Virus record (IMG/VR): IMGVR_UViG_3300047321_000335 | Location: 1 to 46,830 of that record | DNA length: 46,830 bases | Direction: 5' to 3' (one strand) | DNA from: a virus | Part shown: positions 24,722 to 32,284 of the stretch, in pieces | Numbering within the stretch: position 1 is the first letter of the stretch | Layout of the letters: every line of letters starts with the position of its first letter | Notes under the pieces: generated by a model | What the model saw: only the letters and a program-made list of their open reading frames with translations | Told to the model about the DNA's origin: nothing | The model's database searches: none | Position numbers and translations under genes: made by a program

Positions 24722-25086
24722 GGTTGACGCGCTCCTTGAATGGATTGCTGCAGGTTTGCGACCTGCAAGCGCAAAGCGTCGTTTTGCTCGGCGAGGTGCT
24801 TCATCTGCTCCTCAAGCCGGGCATTTGTGGCGTTCTGGTCGGAGAACTTCTGCACCAGATCGTTGATGCGGTCGCTGAGCATGCGGTTCTCGGCGTCCGA
24901 TTCCTTGCGCATGGCCCGCTCTTCAGCCAGCGCACTCTCCAGCCGCTCGATTTCCTTGTTGTCACCGCGCCGCTCTGCGAACCACTTGCTGATGAACTTG
25001 CTGCTCGCGAACATCCCGCACACAGCCCAAGCCATCCACCCTTCAGGGGTTGAAGGCAGCTTGGTGAGTAATTCGTTGGGATCCAT
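24718..25086 (-). CDS. Membrane coiled-coil protein, possible holin or spanin partner
   Basis: The 122-residue product has one membrane segment (about 17-35, GWMAWAVCGMFASSKFISKWF). A long coiled coil follows from about 40 to 115 (EIERLESALAEERAMRKESDAE..., LEEQMKHLAEQNDALRLQVANLQ). It is the first gene of the late operon. GAGAG fits the ATG at 25086; an ATG at 25092 is also possible. With its overlapping partner it may be the lysis membrane pair, the endolysin being 22 kb downstream. Confidence 0.65.
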   Translation of the reverse strand: MDPNELLTKLPSTPEGWMAWAVCGMFASSKFISKWFAERRGDNKEIERLESALAEERAMRKESDAENRMLSDRINDLVQKFSDQNATNARLEEQMKHLAEQNDALRLQVANLQQSIQGARQP

Positions 25087-25138
25087 CGGCATCTCTCGGC
25101 TTGGCACCGGGTTCCGGTGGAGGTCGACTGCGGAGGCA

Positions 25139-25163
25139 ATAAAAAAGGCCGCCTTGGCGACCA
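25139..25163 (-). terminator. tR'-like terminator before the first late gene
   Basis: The minus strand has GGTCGCC-AA-GGCGGCC (one G-T pair) followed by TTTTTTATT, 53 bases before the first late start codon. Confidence 0.6.
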
Positions 25164-25231
25164 TCCTGAATATGCGCGTGTCTCTCCACGCCTGTCCGCC
25201 AAAGACATCCTCAGCGCCGACACCCTCTTGC

Positions 25232-25256
25232 ATCGGTCTCGCCAGATCGGTCTCGC
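25232..25256. repeat. 11-bp direct repeat in the late leader
   Basis: ATCGGTCTCGC occurs at 25232-25242 and again at 25246-25256, 14 bases apart. It lies between the two leader terminators and could be a binding site for the late regulator. Confidence 0.5.
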
Positions 25257-25392
25257 GCAAATCCCCGAGGTAGCACGTTGGGACTTCGCGGGCTGCCGGT
25301 GTTCTTCCGTGACACGTGACTACCGGCAATACCGTGTCCAGGTGCTCCCGTTAGGGCCACCCTGGCTGTGGTCTCATCGCACCGCAGAAACG

Positions 25393-25419
25393 AAAAAGCC
25401 CAGCACGATGGCTGGGCTC
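25393..25419 (-). terminator. Terminator at the end of the early operon
   Basis: The minus strand has AGCCCAGC-CATC-GCTGGGCT (with one extra base in the loop) followed by TTTTT. It closes the early transcript below the gene at 25503-26066. Confidence 0.72.
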
Positions 25420-25502
25420 TATATTCAGTTGTGTGTCGCTGCGTATCACCGCACGCAAGATCGACATGATGGGCGTAATTTACGGCCAATCGGCCACTAC
25501 GG

Positions 25503-26066
25503 TCAAGCGGCGTCTACGAAGATTTGTTCGGCATCGAATATCTCTGTGGCATGGATGACTGCCGCTTCTTCCAGGCGCTCCAAGCGCTTATGGATACCGG
25601 TGCGCCAATTGCGACGGGTACGCTCTGGAGACCCTTCTGGGTCCCAGGTATTCACGTCGTAAAACTCAGCGGGCAGCACGATCATGTCGGTGGAGCGCTT
25701 GCCGTCGCGCACGCCTTTAAGAGGAGGGATTGCCCAGGCGGTGAGCGCCTTATAAAGGAACAGCTGCGGCGCCGGAGTTGCGATGCGGGCGACCAGCCGC
25801 CCGATCGACGCCACCTTGTTGGCCTTGTGCGTCGAGTACTTGGCTACCAGCACATCCCACTGCGCCTGATCCAGCTCGCGGTGCAGTAGCGCATAGAGGC
25901 AGCAGTCGTAATCGAACTTGTCGCGGACCGAGATGGTGCTGCCGGTGCCGCCTTGGCGCGCGTCGGCATCGATCAGCTTCTGCCAGGACTGCTTGGTGCT
26001 GTTGTCGATGTTGTCGGCGGCCAGCACGCGCACCAGGGTGCCCATCACGTCTTTATAGATGCCCAT
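25503..26066 (-). CDS. Putative late gene regulator (position of lambda Q)
   Basis: The 187-residue product (MGIYKDVMGTLVRVLAADNIDNSTKQSW...) is mixed helical, with a basic segment near the end (SPERTRRNWRTGIHKRLERLEEAA) that could bind nucleic acid. I do not recognise the family from sequence alone. It is the last early gene, directly above a terminator-bearing leader and the late operon, which is where lambda Q lies. The Q role is therefore inferred from position only. Confidence 0.6.
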   Translation of the reverse strand: MGIYKDVMGTLVRVLAADNIDNSTKQSWQKLIDADARQGGTGSTISVRDKFDYDCCLYALLHRELDQAQWDVLVAKYSTHKANKVASIGRLVARIATPAPQLFLYKALTAWAIPPLKGVRDGKRSTDMIVLPAEFYDVNTWDPEGSPERTRRNWRTGIHKRLERLEEAAVIHATEIFDAEQIFVDAA

Positions 26067-26069
26067 CGC

Positions 26070-26384
26070 TCAATCCCCTGTGTAGTTCGTGCCGCCGGCG
26101 CCGCGGCGGTTGTTCTGTTCGTACTGTGTGGAAGCCCGTGATGGGGTGAACTTGCGAAATTGCGCAAGTTGATAATCTGCGGCCTGTAGACGGATGCTCA
26201 GTTGAGTCACCAGCACCTCCAGCGGCAGCGCTTCACCGGTGTCGGCCGAAACCCAGCCCGAGGCGTGGCAAGGCAGGCAGGGCAACTCATGGAATACGCC
26301 AACGACGACGGCGCGGCCACGGCAGGCCGGGCACTTGGCCAGGTCCAACTGGGCGGCATGGAACTCAGGACCATGCTTTTTCAT
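26070..26384 (-). CDS. Small zinc-finger-like phage protein
   Basis: The 104-residue product has two CxxC pairs (KCPACRG and PCLPCHASGW), a DnaJ-like zinc-binding layout, followed by a helical part and a polar tail (QYEQNNRRGAGG). It starts MKKHGPEFHAAQLDLAKCPAC at an ATG overlapping the upstream stop. It belongs to the nin-like block of the early operon. Function unknown. Confidence 0.7.
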   Translation of the reverse strand: MKKHGPEFHAAQLDLAKCPACRGRAVVVGVFHELPCLPCHASGWVSADTGEALPLEVLVTQLSIRLQAADYQLAQFRKFTPSRASTQYEQNNRRGAGGTNYTGD

Positions 26385-26680
26385 CAGCCGATCACCTTGA
26401 GGCCTTGATCCCGGAGCGACTTCTCCGCCACTTCGCGAGCCCACAACGAATCAGGATCACCCATCTCCGGGGGGAATGGATTAATTACGCGAAGCGTCGC
26501 TCTGCACGTCCACCACGATTCCCAGCGGCAGTGATATGCGGTGGCTACTTCTGACGAACAACAGCAATCGCCACAAAGAATGTAATCACCAGCAGTCCCG
26601 ATCTCTGGATACCAGCGCATTCCCTCGGGAACTGGGAATGATTCTTCGAATTGGGCGCGGATCTTGTCGCTATTCTTCAT
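26384..26680 (-). CDS. Phage protein of unknown function
   Basis: The 98-residue product (MKNSDKIRAQFEESFPVPEGMRWYPE...) has a cysteine cluster (LCGDCCCSSEVATAYHCRW) and Trp-rich centre. A good ribosome site (GCGAGG) precedes the ATG. Its start (M.NSDK.R..FE..F) resembles that of the 28402-28746 gene (MSNDKMRGEFEAAF), so both may share an N-terminal module. Family not recognised. Confidence 0.7.
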   Translation of the reverse strand: MKNSDKIRAQFEESFPVPEGMRWYPEIGTAGDYILCGDCCCSSEVATAYHCRWESWWTCRATLRVINPFPPEMGDPDSLWAREVAEKSLRDQGLKVIG

Positions 26681-26696
26681 TTTGAAACCTCGCCTT

Positions 26697-27977
26697 TTAC
26701 GGATTCTGGATTAGGTCGGAGGCCGCGCCAGTCACGGCCTCGGCACCATTGTGAGAATTTCCGTTTCCATCGCCTTTGCACCCATGGATTGAGGCAAAAC
26801 CGCAAAGGTCTAAACGGGCATGCCACTTCTCCAGCGCCTCGCGCTTCAGTAACTCTGCGTGGGTATGGATGTAGGTCTGCACGTTTCTGGTCAGCGTGTG
26901 GTTCACCAGCATCTCACCGATGAGGTAGTCCACTCCGAGGTCCGTCCAGGCGGTTCGCGCCAGCTTACGAAGGTCGTGGCTCGTCCATTCGCCCTGGCCC
27001 AGCCGGGTGAACACGGCGCAGGCCTGGCCCTCGGTCATGGGTCGACCGCCCTTCGATGGGAACAGGTAGGCGCCCTCGTAGCCCTTGCTGATCTGCCATG
27101 CGCGATATCGCTTGAGCAGCCCGATCACCTGAGCGGTGAGAGGCAAACTATGTTCGCACCTGGTCTTGGTGTTCTCTGCCGGCATGTACCACTCGCCGGT
27201 TTCCGAGATGGTGAAGTGGGACCAGCGCGCCTGGCGGGTCTCGCCAATCCGTGTGCCGTGGCACAGCATCAACAAAGCAATGGTGCAGTCGGTGGGGCTG
27301 GCTTCGAATCCGGCGCCAAGGTTCGCGACCAGGGCCTCAACTTGAACACCGCGCAGACGTGCCGCTTTGGGCTTGATGCGGGCCTTGCTGAAGTCCGTGA
27401 ACTTGAACGCGGCGATAGGGTTGCTGGCTATCAGCTTCAGCTTTTCGGCCTGCTTGAACGCCACCACCAGCACGCCCCACATCATGCGAACGTAGGACAG
27501 CGACAACTCTTCCTGCATTGGCCACATGGCGGCGCTGTCGAGAGAGGACCTCGTGACGTCGGCGATCGGCATGGTGCTGAGCCGCGGCGCCAGGTGGCAC
27601 TGGATTGCCGAAGCCGCTGACGTGCGGCGCTTCTTGGAAAGGCTGCGGTCGCGGGACTGCCGCTCGCTGTACCATTCCAGCAGCTCGCCAACAGTGTGCA
27701 GAGTTCCTGCGGCGGCCGAGGCCTTGGGATCAACAGCGAGTCGGGCGTGCACTTGCGGCAACACGCCGGCCAGCGCCTTGAACGTCAGCGACGGGTAGCC
27801 TCCCACCTGGTTCCACTTTTTCTTCGAAACCAAGTACCAGGTGCCGCGATCACGGTTGAGGTTGAAGCGCAGGTAAAGCCCCGGGAACCTTGGATCGCGA
27901 AGGTGCTGGCAATCGCTGTTGGCAGCTTGCCGGCGGATCTCCGCATCTGAAAATTGGACCACCATGACATTGCTCAT
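26697..27977 (-). CDS. Second tyrosine recombinase, inside the early operon
   Basis: The 426-residue product has all residues of an active tyrosine recombinase: Arg243 in GTRIGETRQARW, HDLR (His334, Arg337), His360 in MLVNHTL and Tyr369 in VQTYIHTH. The N-terminal part includes a DUF4102-like start (FPGLYLRFNLNRDRGTWYLV) and a core-binding domain at about 95-200. The start at 27977 overlaps the VRR-NUC stop (ATGA) and has GAGGG upstream. It sits among replication and nin genes, far from either att site, so it is not the obvious integrase. It could resolve multimers, act in recombination or be a relic of another element. Confidence 0.88.
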   Translation of the reverse strand: MSNVMVVQFSDAEIRRQAANSDCQHLRDPRFPGLYLRFNLNRDRGTWYLVSKKKWNQVGGYPSLTFKALAGVLPQVHARLAVDPKASAAAGTLHTVGELLEWYSERQSRDRSLSKKRRTSAASAIQCHLAPRLSTMPIADVTRSSLDSAAMWPMQEELSLSYVRMMWGVLVVAFKQAEKLKLIASNPIAAFKFTDFSKARIKPKAARLRGVQVEALVANLGAGFEASPTDCTIALLMLCHGTRIGETRQARWSHFTISETGEWYMPAENTKTRCEHSLPLTAQVIGLLKRYRAWQISKGYEGAYLFPSKGGRPMTEGQACAVFTRLGQGEWTSHDLRKLARTAWTDLGVDYLIGEMLVNHTLTRNVQTYIHTHAELLKREALEKWHARLDLCGFASIHGCKGDGNGNSHNGAEAVTGAASDLIQNP

Positions 27978-28405
27978 GCGGAAACCCTCGTTGGCGGCTG
28001 GAGCAGATACGCCCGCAGGCACTCCAGCGCATCGATGTGTCCACGGCACACCACCGCGAGATACCCCTGACCGATCAGGGCCTGAATGTAGGCGTCCTGG
28101 CTGGCCGACACCGCAGCGTCGAACGGCGGCATGGCCTTGAACTCGATGTACAGGCCGAAGTGCCCACCGCGCGCCATTGGCAGGACCAGGTCCGGTACGC
28201 CGGCCTTCACGCCCTGCCCTTTCAGCTTGATCGCCACCAGCTTGTGCCGGTGGCCGCCGTTGGGCACGTGGTAGATCAGCTTGAAGGCTTCGGGATAGCG
28301 CAACTCGACCTCGCGCAGCAGCGCGGCCTGCTCCTGGCCTTCCCGGTCAGCGGGCTTGGCACGGGTGGCGCGCGGGCCGAAGGCTTTCATGGCGGCGGCT
28401 TTCAC
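27974..28405 (-). CDS. VRR-NUC domain nuclease
   Basis: The 143-residue product has YHVPNGGHRH, GVKAGVPDLVLP and LYIEFKA, the conserved parts of the VRR-NUC (PD-(D/E)xK) fold, plus AYIQALIGQGYLAVVCRG at the end. Such stand-alone phage enzymes are related to Holliday-junction and flap nucleases (FAN1 family) and may process replication or recombination intermediates. It starts with a GTG overlapping the upstream stop; an ATG at 28390 is an alternative. Confidence 0.88.
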   Translation of the reverse strand: MKAAAMKAFGPRATRAKPADREGQEQAALLREVELRYPEAFKLIYHVPNGGHRHKLVAIKLKGQGVKAGVPDLVLPMARGGHFGLYIEFKAMPPFDAAVSASQDAYIQALIGQGYLAVVCRGHIDALECLRAYLLQPPTRVSA

Positions 28406-28746
28406 GGGGCCACCTTCAAGCCTGCAGCCTCGATGGCCGCTACAACGCGGAAGCCATCGAGGCTCACGCCCTGCCCGTCAGCGGACACCAATCCTTCAGG
28501 CAGATCCACCACCACGGCAGCGCGCGAGGCCTGCCAAGCCCACCAGACCGTTTCTACCCAGTACGTGTCGTACAGGCCCTTTTCGCGGCGACTGAGTTCG
28601 TACTGAGTCGGCTGGCGATCAAAGCCAAATTCGCCACTGCGCTTCAGCATGAACACCGCACTGTCGCGATAACCTTCGCCAAACTGGAGCACCTGTTCTG
28701 CGATGAAAGCCGCCTCGAACTCTCCACGCATCTTGTCGTTACTCAC
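28402..28746 (-). CDS. Phage protein of unknown function (nin region)
   Basis: The 114-residue product (MSNDKMRGEFEAAFIAEQV...) has a helical first half with YDTYWVETVWWAWQASRAAVV, a pattern found in many small Pseudomonas phage proteins, and a C-terminal GFRVVAAIEAAGLKV. It is coupled to both neighbours by ATGA-type overlaps. No function is known to me. Confidence 0.75.
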   Translation of the reverse strand: MSNDKMRGEFEAAFIAEQVLQFGEGYRDSAVFMLKRSGEFGFDRQPTQYELSRREKGLYDTYWVETVWWAWQASRAAVVVDLPEGLVSADGQGVSLDGFRVVAAIEAAGLKVAP

Positions 28747-29054
28747 GATGCCACCTTCCCTTCACGAATCAGAATGTCCTGGGTGCGCATGACGCCCTCC
28801 GCGTGCAGCAGGCGCGCTTCTTCACGATCGGCGCCGCGCCGACTCGCGCTACGCCCGTCGACGTGGTCATGACAGGCCGAGCAGGACCAGGCGCCTTGGA
28901 AGTCGTTCGGCTTGCAGCCCATGCCGTTGGTGCCCGCGAGGCGGTAATGCGCCAGCACGGTGGTTTCCGGGTTGCTGTTGCACACGCCCGGCACGCGGAT
29001 CTGGCATTCGCGACCGCGCGCGGCCTTTGTGAGTTGGTTCTGGCGGATTCTCAT
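28743..29054 (-). CDS. DUF1364 (YbcO-like) putative nuclease
   Basis: The 103-residue product has GRECQIRVPGVCNSNPETTVLAHYRLAG and WSCSACHDHVDGR, matching DUF1364 proteins such as E. coli YbcO from the DLP12 nin region, which have an HNH-like metal site. A role in recombination during replication is likely by analogy. It overlaps its neighbours by 4 bases on each side. Confidence 0.85.
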   Translation of the reverse strand: MRIRQNQLTKAARGRECQIRVPGVCNSNPETTVLAHYRLAGTNGMGCKPNDFQGAWSCSACHDHVDGRSASRRGADREEARLLHAEGVMRTQDILIREGKVAS

Positions 29055-29251
29055 GGGCGGTACTCATCAAGGTCGACGATTTCGAAGGTGCTGGGCCACA
29101 TACGAGCGCCCATTTCATCGGCGTGGGAGCGAAGCTGAAACACCGCCATCGGCTGCTCAGGGCTATGACCCAGCCCAATCTTGTAGCTACACGCGTACAG
29201 GGCGAAGCGGAACTGGATCACGTCGGGCAACAGGCACATGGGATTACGCAT
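29051..29251 (-). CDS. Small phage protein of unknown function
   Basis: The 66-residue product (MRNPMCLLPDVIQFRFALYACSYK...) starts inside the last codons of the P gene and ends in an ATGA overlap with the next. The frame is open far upstream, but that portion is the P gene read in another frame, so this ATG is the sensible start. It contains FRFALYACSYKIGLGHSP and a polar end. Function unknown. Confidence 0.65.
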   Translation of the reverse strand: MRNPMCLLPDVIQFRFALYACSYKIGLGHSPEQPMAVFQLRSHADEMGARMWPSTFEIVDLDEYRP

Positions 29252-29918
29252 GGCGACCACCTCGCGACTTGCGCAGCTCATCCAGTGCAGCGCGAGCCAC
29301 TTCAACGGTTCTCGGCGGCGGCGGTGGCGCGATCTCGGCCTTGGGCACCTCGCCAAGTTGCTCGCCTTGCCACAGCTTCCGGCACTGGGCCAGGTAGTGC
29401 TTCTCGAATGAGGCCATGCCGAGTTCGCGGGACAGGAGCGGCAAGCTGTGAAAGCCCGCTGCGGCGGTTGCGTGATACACGGCCGGATGCATCCACTTGG
29501 CGCCGTCGCGCACGGCGGGATGGCAGTTGCGCAGGCCCTGGGCATACGCCTTCTCGACGCTGGGCAGGCCCAGACCTTCCGGCGCAAAGCACCAGCTCAC
29601 GAAAACGCCCGGCGCCGGCACGAATGCGACCTTGCTCGCGCTGACCACTCGCATTCCATGATCGATCTGCTCCATACGGGTAATACCGGCGCGCATGAAC
29701 TCACCCAGCCACTCAAGCTTCGAGGCGTTCATGACCGCCTCCGTAGGCCATGACTGGCGCCAGGCACCGCAGGCACCGCGCAGGCGCAGGAACAGGTCGT
29801 CGATTACTGTCTGGGTGGCCGGATCAACTGCGACTGCTCCGGACTCCACGGGCGCCTGATAGGTTGGGTCGGTGCGGCGATTGGCGATCAGGTCGCGGAC
29901 GTTGGTGGCGGTCTTCAC
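29244..29918 (-). CDS. P: Replication protein P
   Basis: The 224-residue product has the lambda-P family features: VIDDLFLRLRGACGAWRQSWPTEAVMNASKLEWLGEFMRAGI near 35-80, PSVEKAYAQGLRNCHPAVRDGAKWMHPAVYHAT in the middle, and a Pro-rich linker (PPPPPR) before a basic end. It should load the host DnaB helicase at the O-bound origin. It overlaps the O stop by 4 bases. Confidence 0.88.
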   Translation of the reverse strand: MKTATNVRDLIANRRTDPTYQAPVESGAVAVDPATQTVIDDLFLRLRGACGAWRQSWPTEAVMNASKLEWLGEFMRAGITRMEQIDHGMRVVSASKVAFVPAPGVFVSWCFAPEGLGLPSVEKAYAQGLRNCHPAVRDGAKWMHPAVYHATAAAGFHSLPLLSRELGMASFEKHYLAQCRKLWQGEQLGEVPKAEIAPPPPPRTVEVARAALDELRKSRGGRHA

Positions 29919-30697
29919 AAGCGAACCCCCTTAGCGGCCCAGTCGGCCGACGCTTCACTGGCGGCGCTCTCGGTGGCCTGGCGCTTGATCCACTTGGCCA
30001 GGCGGTGGCACCAGCCAGCATCGGTGTCGCGGATGTCTGGCTTGGCAATGTGGAAGCCAATGAACGAGCCGAAAATCTCTTCGGTCAGCGCCGCAGTGAT
30101 GCCCATGATCTGGAGCTGAGCGGCGAGCACAGCACCGTTTGCGTTCCAGTCGGCGAACATCGAGAAGCGCTGGCGGGTGTCAGTGAGTGATTGCAGTTGC
30201 TCGAGCACTTCGCGGTCTTGCTCATCGGCAACGTCCGCAAACACGTGCGGCTGCTGCTGTTCGGTTACTTGATGGTTAAGTGATGTATTGGGTGCAGATT
30301 CTGCACCCCGGTCGGTCGTAGGCTGCACCCCGTTCTGCTGTGAATTGCACCCCGTGCGGTTATCTGCACCCCGCTCGGAACGAGGTGCGGGATTTGCACC
30401 CCGCTTGATTGGAAGGTCATACACCACAGGCCGGCGGTCATGGCGTTCGATGTAGACGGCGGCCAATGCCTGGTTACCCGGAACGATCCAACCAGACACC
30501 CGCAGCACGTCGAGTTTGGCCCGCACGGTGCGCTCGGACAGGCCGGTGTCATCGCTCAAGGTGTTGGCAGAAGGAAAGGCGCCGCGACCATCAGTGCCGG
30601 CGTAGTTGGCCAAGCACAGCAGCACATGGCGCGCGCTCGAATCGGTCAGAGAGGCCTTGGGGATTTGAAGCGCCCATGACATGGCTTGAACACTCAC
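29915..30697 (-). CDS. O: Replication initiator O, with the origin inside its gene
   Basis: The 260-residue product has an N-terminal winged-helix domain (SLTDSSARHVLLCLANYA..., TLSDDTGLSERTVRAKLDVL) that should bind the iterons. A linker encoded by those iterons follows (about 95-135, with repeated Gly-Ala or Gly-Cys phrases) and then a C-terminal domain (about 165-260) for contact with P. The start is a GTG overlapping the antirepressor stop and lies 8 bases after GGAG. The layout is that of lambda O. Confidence 0.88.
   Translation of the reverse strand: MSVQAMSWALQIPKASLTDSSARHVLLCLANYAGTDGRGAFPSANTLSDDTGLSERTVRAKLDVLRVSGWIVPGNQALAAVYIERHDRRPVVYDLPIKRGANPAPRSERGADNRTGCNSQQNGVQPTTDRGAESAPNTSLNHQVTEQQQPHVFADVADEQDREVLEQLQSLTDTRQRFSMFADWNANGAVLAAQLQIMGITAALTEEIFGSFIGFHIAKPDIRDTDAGWCHRLAKWIKRQATESAASEASADWAAKGVRL
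30260..30403. other. Replication origin: iterons inside gene O
   Basis: Five copies of YTGCACCCCG lie at 30301, 30323, 30345, 30364 and 30394 (plus-strand starts), with spacings of 22, 22, 19 and 30. An inverted half copy, GGGTGCAG, lies at 30290-30297. The side towards the O gene's 3' end (30260-30290) is comparatively AT-rich and may be the unwinding region. Confidence 0.8.
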
Positions 30698-31434
30698 AAT
30701 GCAGCTCCAATCTTTTCAGCGAGCACGACGAGGCCCCGGCGGGTAACCATCACCTGCTCGACAACCTTCAGCTCTTCGGATTCGTTGTTAGGGATGCGGA
30801 CCAGCTTGTGCTCAAGCAGGCCAGCGGTAAGGCGCGGCTGGAAGGCCGACCAATTGGCGAAGCTGGTACGGCGATAGATCCAGCGATTGGTAGACAGCCA
30901 AGCGAACAGCTTCAAAGGCCCCATGCCCAGGTGCTTGGCCGCCTCGGTGACACAGATCGAGCCGCGCGTTTCGCTCAGGATCTGGAGCGCGGCGACCTTG
31001 GGGGCCTGCTGCTCGATCACTTGGTGAAGGTGCTGGTTCTCGCGAGCTTGGTCGGCGGCGACCTGCAATGCCTCGGCGAAGTTGGTCGGCACGCGCGGTT
31101 GTTGAGCCTGGTCTTCCAGTTCGCGCCAGCGGCGTACGACCGCGATACGCATCTTCGCGCTGTAGCCGGTGAGCAGGGTATCGGTGAGGTCGCGATCAAG
31201 GCTGATCTCGGCGGTGTAGCCTCGGGCGTCCTTTACCTCGTGGACATGATCCAAAGATGGATCATCCTTCAGCGACTCAAGAATCTTGCGAATATCGCGC
31301 AGCACATGGTGGTGCCCCTTACCGGTCAATTCTGCAATCTCTCGAGACGACATCAACTGACGCGTCATGTTTTGGCTGATTGAGAAAACTGACGAATCAG
31401 GCTGGGTATTGCGGGGAGCGATCTGGTTATGCAT
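30694..31434 (-). CDS. Phage antirepressor, Rha and KilA-C domains
   Basis: The 246-residue product has an N-terminal Rha domain (MSSREIAELTGKGHHHVLRDIRKIL, then YTAEISLDRDLTDTLLTGYSAKMRIAVVRRW). The C-terminal part is the KilA-C/Ant DNA-binding domain (VTEAAKHLGMGPLKLFAWLSTNRWIYRR, FQPRLTAGLLEHKLVRI). Such proteins counter repressors or regulate early genes. The ATG at 31434 follows GAGG. It lies between cII-like and O genes. Confidence 0.88.
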   Translation of the reverse strand: MHNQIAPRNTQPDSSVFSISQNMTRQLMSSREIAELTGKGHHHVLRDIRKILESLKDDPSLDHVHEVKDARGYTAEISLDRDLTDTLLTGYSAKMRIAVVRRWRELEDQAQQPRVPTNFAEALQVAADQARENQHLHQVIEQQAPKVAALQILSETRGSICVTEAAKHLGMGPLKLFAWLSTNRWIYRRTSFANWSAFQPRLTAGLLEHKLVRIPNNESEELKVVEQVMVTRRGLVVLAEKIGAAL

Positions 31435-31464
31435 AATCGACCTCAGTTTGTAGCTGTAGAAAGA

Positions 31465-31488
31465 GCCGCCCTGCCAGGCGGTTTTTTT
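31465..31488 (+). terminator. Terminator on the strand opposite the early operon
   Basis: CCGCC-CTGCCA-GGCGG followed by seven T residues forms a terminator for plus-strand transcription between the antirepressor and cII-like genes. It would stop antisense reads heading towards cII. On the minus strand the hairpin lacks a clean T tract. Confidence 0.6.
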
Positions 31489-31507
31489 GTGCCTGCGATT
31501 TGGTGGA

Positions 31508-31930
31508 TCAGGCCACCTTTACCGACGCCTTCAGTTGCGCCAGCGCCTGCTCTGCGTGATCGATCTCGCGCAGGATTCGTTGACGCTCGACCTGGTCGAC
31601 ACGCCCGTCCCCCATCGCGCCTACGGTTTCGATGGTCAACTCGGAAATCTCAAAAGAAACCTTGCCCAACGCCTGATGCACATCGATGGGCTGCGGCTGT
31701 TCGCATTTCACAACCGTGTATCCGAACTCATCTGCCAAAGCTGCGAGCGGACGCATGTCCTGGGAGTGCAGAAGCAGCGCGTAAAGGTGTTTCACGTTGA
31801 ACCAGTGCGCATCGTTCTCAGAGTTCGAACGCTGCAGCAGGCTGATGTGGGGCATGTTCATCAGCGCTGCCAGCTTCTTGGTCTCGGCATCCTTCACCAC
31901 GTCGTGGCAGGCCTTCAGGAACATTTCCAT
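31508..31930 (-). CDS. CII-type phage regulatory protein
   Basis: The 140-residue product starts MEMFLKACHDVVKDAETKKLAALMNMPHISLLQRSN, the pattern of the phage regulatory CII family (YmfL-like) with a helix-turn-helix near 20-40. A C-terminal helical part has IRHAEQAL-type coiled residues (LREIDHAEQALAQL). It should be a transcription activator in the lysis-lysogeny choice. GAGG precedes the ATG at 31930. It follows cro, as lambda cII does. Confidence 0.8.
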   Translation of the reverse strand: MEMFLKACHDVVKDAETKKLAALMNMPHISLLQRSNSENDAHWFNVKHLYALLLHSQDMRPLAALADEFGYTVVKCEQPQPIDVHQALGKVSFEISELTIETVGAMGDGRVDQVERQRILREIDHAEQALAQLKASVKVA

Positions 31931-32000
31931 TCGTAAAACCTCGTTACAATTTCTGTGGTGGCAAAGCGCCGCATTTGTGAATATGCATCCATCGGCAGCG

Positions 32001-32201
32001 TTAAGCGGCCGCAGGATAGAGATCAGGCCGTAGCTCGTGACGCGTGACGCCAGTCGCCTTTTCAATTGCGATCGCTTGATGCGCAGGGATGCCCCGGACC
32101 TTCCAATAGGAAACGGCCATTGGAGTAACTCCCAGAAGCCCCGCTAGGGCTTTGCCCGAGCCAGCCGCCAGAATTGCGCGTTCGAGAGGGGTGGGATTCA
32201 T
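32001..32201 (-). CDS. Cro-like repressor (YdaS type)
   Basis: The 66-residue product (MNPTPLERAILAAGSGKALAGLLGVTPMAVSYWKV...) has a YdaS/Cro-type helix-turn-helix with IPAHQAIAIEKATGVTRHELRPDLYP, typical of Cro proteins that face a CI repressor. The ATG at 32201 has GGCGGA upstream; one two codons earlier is possible. It is read from the operator-bearing promoter at 32236-32264, against cI. Confidence 0.88.
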   Translation of the reverse strand: MNPTPLERAILAAGSGKALAGLLGVTPMAVSYWKVRGIPAHQAIAIEKATGVTRHELRPDLYPAAA

Positions 32202-32235
32202 AAACATTCCGCCGTCGGCGAGTAAACACGAGTCA

Positions 32236-32264
32236 ACGATACGTTTATTTAATAAACAGCGCAA
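32236..32264 (-). promoter_or_regulatory. Early promoter of cro with the operator in its spacer
   Basis: On the minus strand, TTGCGC (32259-32264) and TATCGT (32236-32241) are 17 bases apart. The spacer holds the perfect palindrome GTTTATT-T-AATAAAC (32243-32257). A repressor bound there would block polymerase directly. Confidence 0.72.
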
Positions 32265-32276
32265 GAGCAGTAAACT
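32248..32276 (+). promoter_or_regulatory. Candidate cI promoter (pRM-like)
   Basis: TTTAAT (32248-32253) and TAAACT (32271-32276) are 17 bases apart and overlap the right half of the operator. Transcription would start within a few bases of the cI ATG, so the message would be nearly leaderless, as in lambda. The motif match is modest. Confidence 0.45.
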
Positions 32277-32284
32277 TTGTGTTT

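Larger units (their letters stand above)
25087..25502 (-). promoter_or_regulatory. Late operon leader between the Q-position gene and the first late gene
   Basis: These 416 bases hold no convincing gene. They carry two minus-strand terminators (25393-25419, 25139-25163) and a direct repeat between them. This is the layout of a lambda pR'-tR' region, where Q must act before late genes are read. I cannot place the late promoter with confidence. Confidence 0.55.

Noticed and set aside
30301-30403. CRISPR-like array
   Set aside because: The repeats are only 9-10 bases with short uneven spacers and lie inside the O gene; they are replication iterons.
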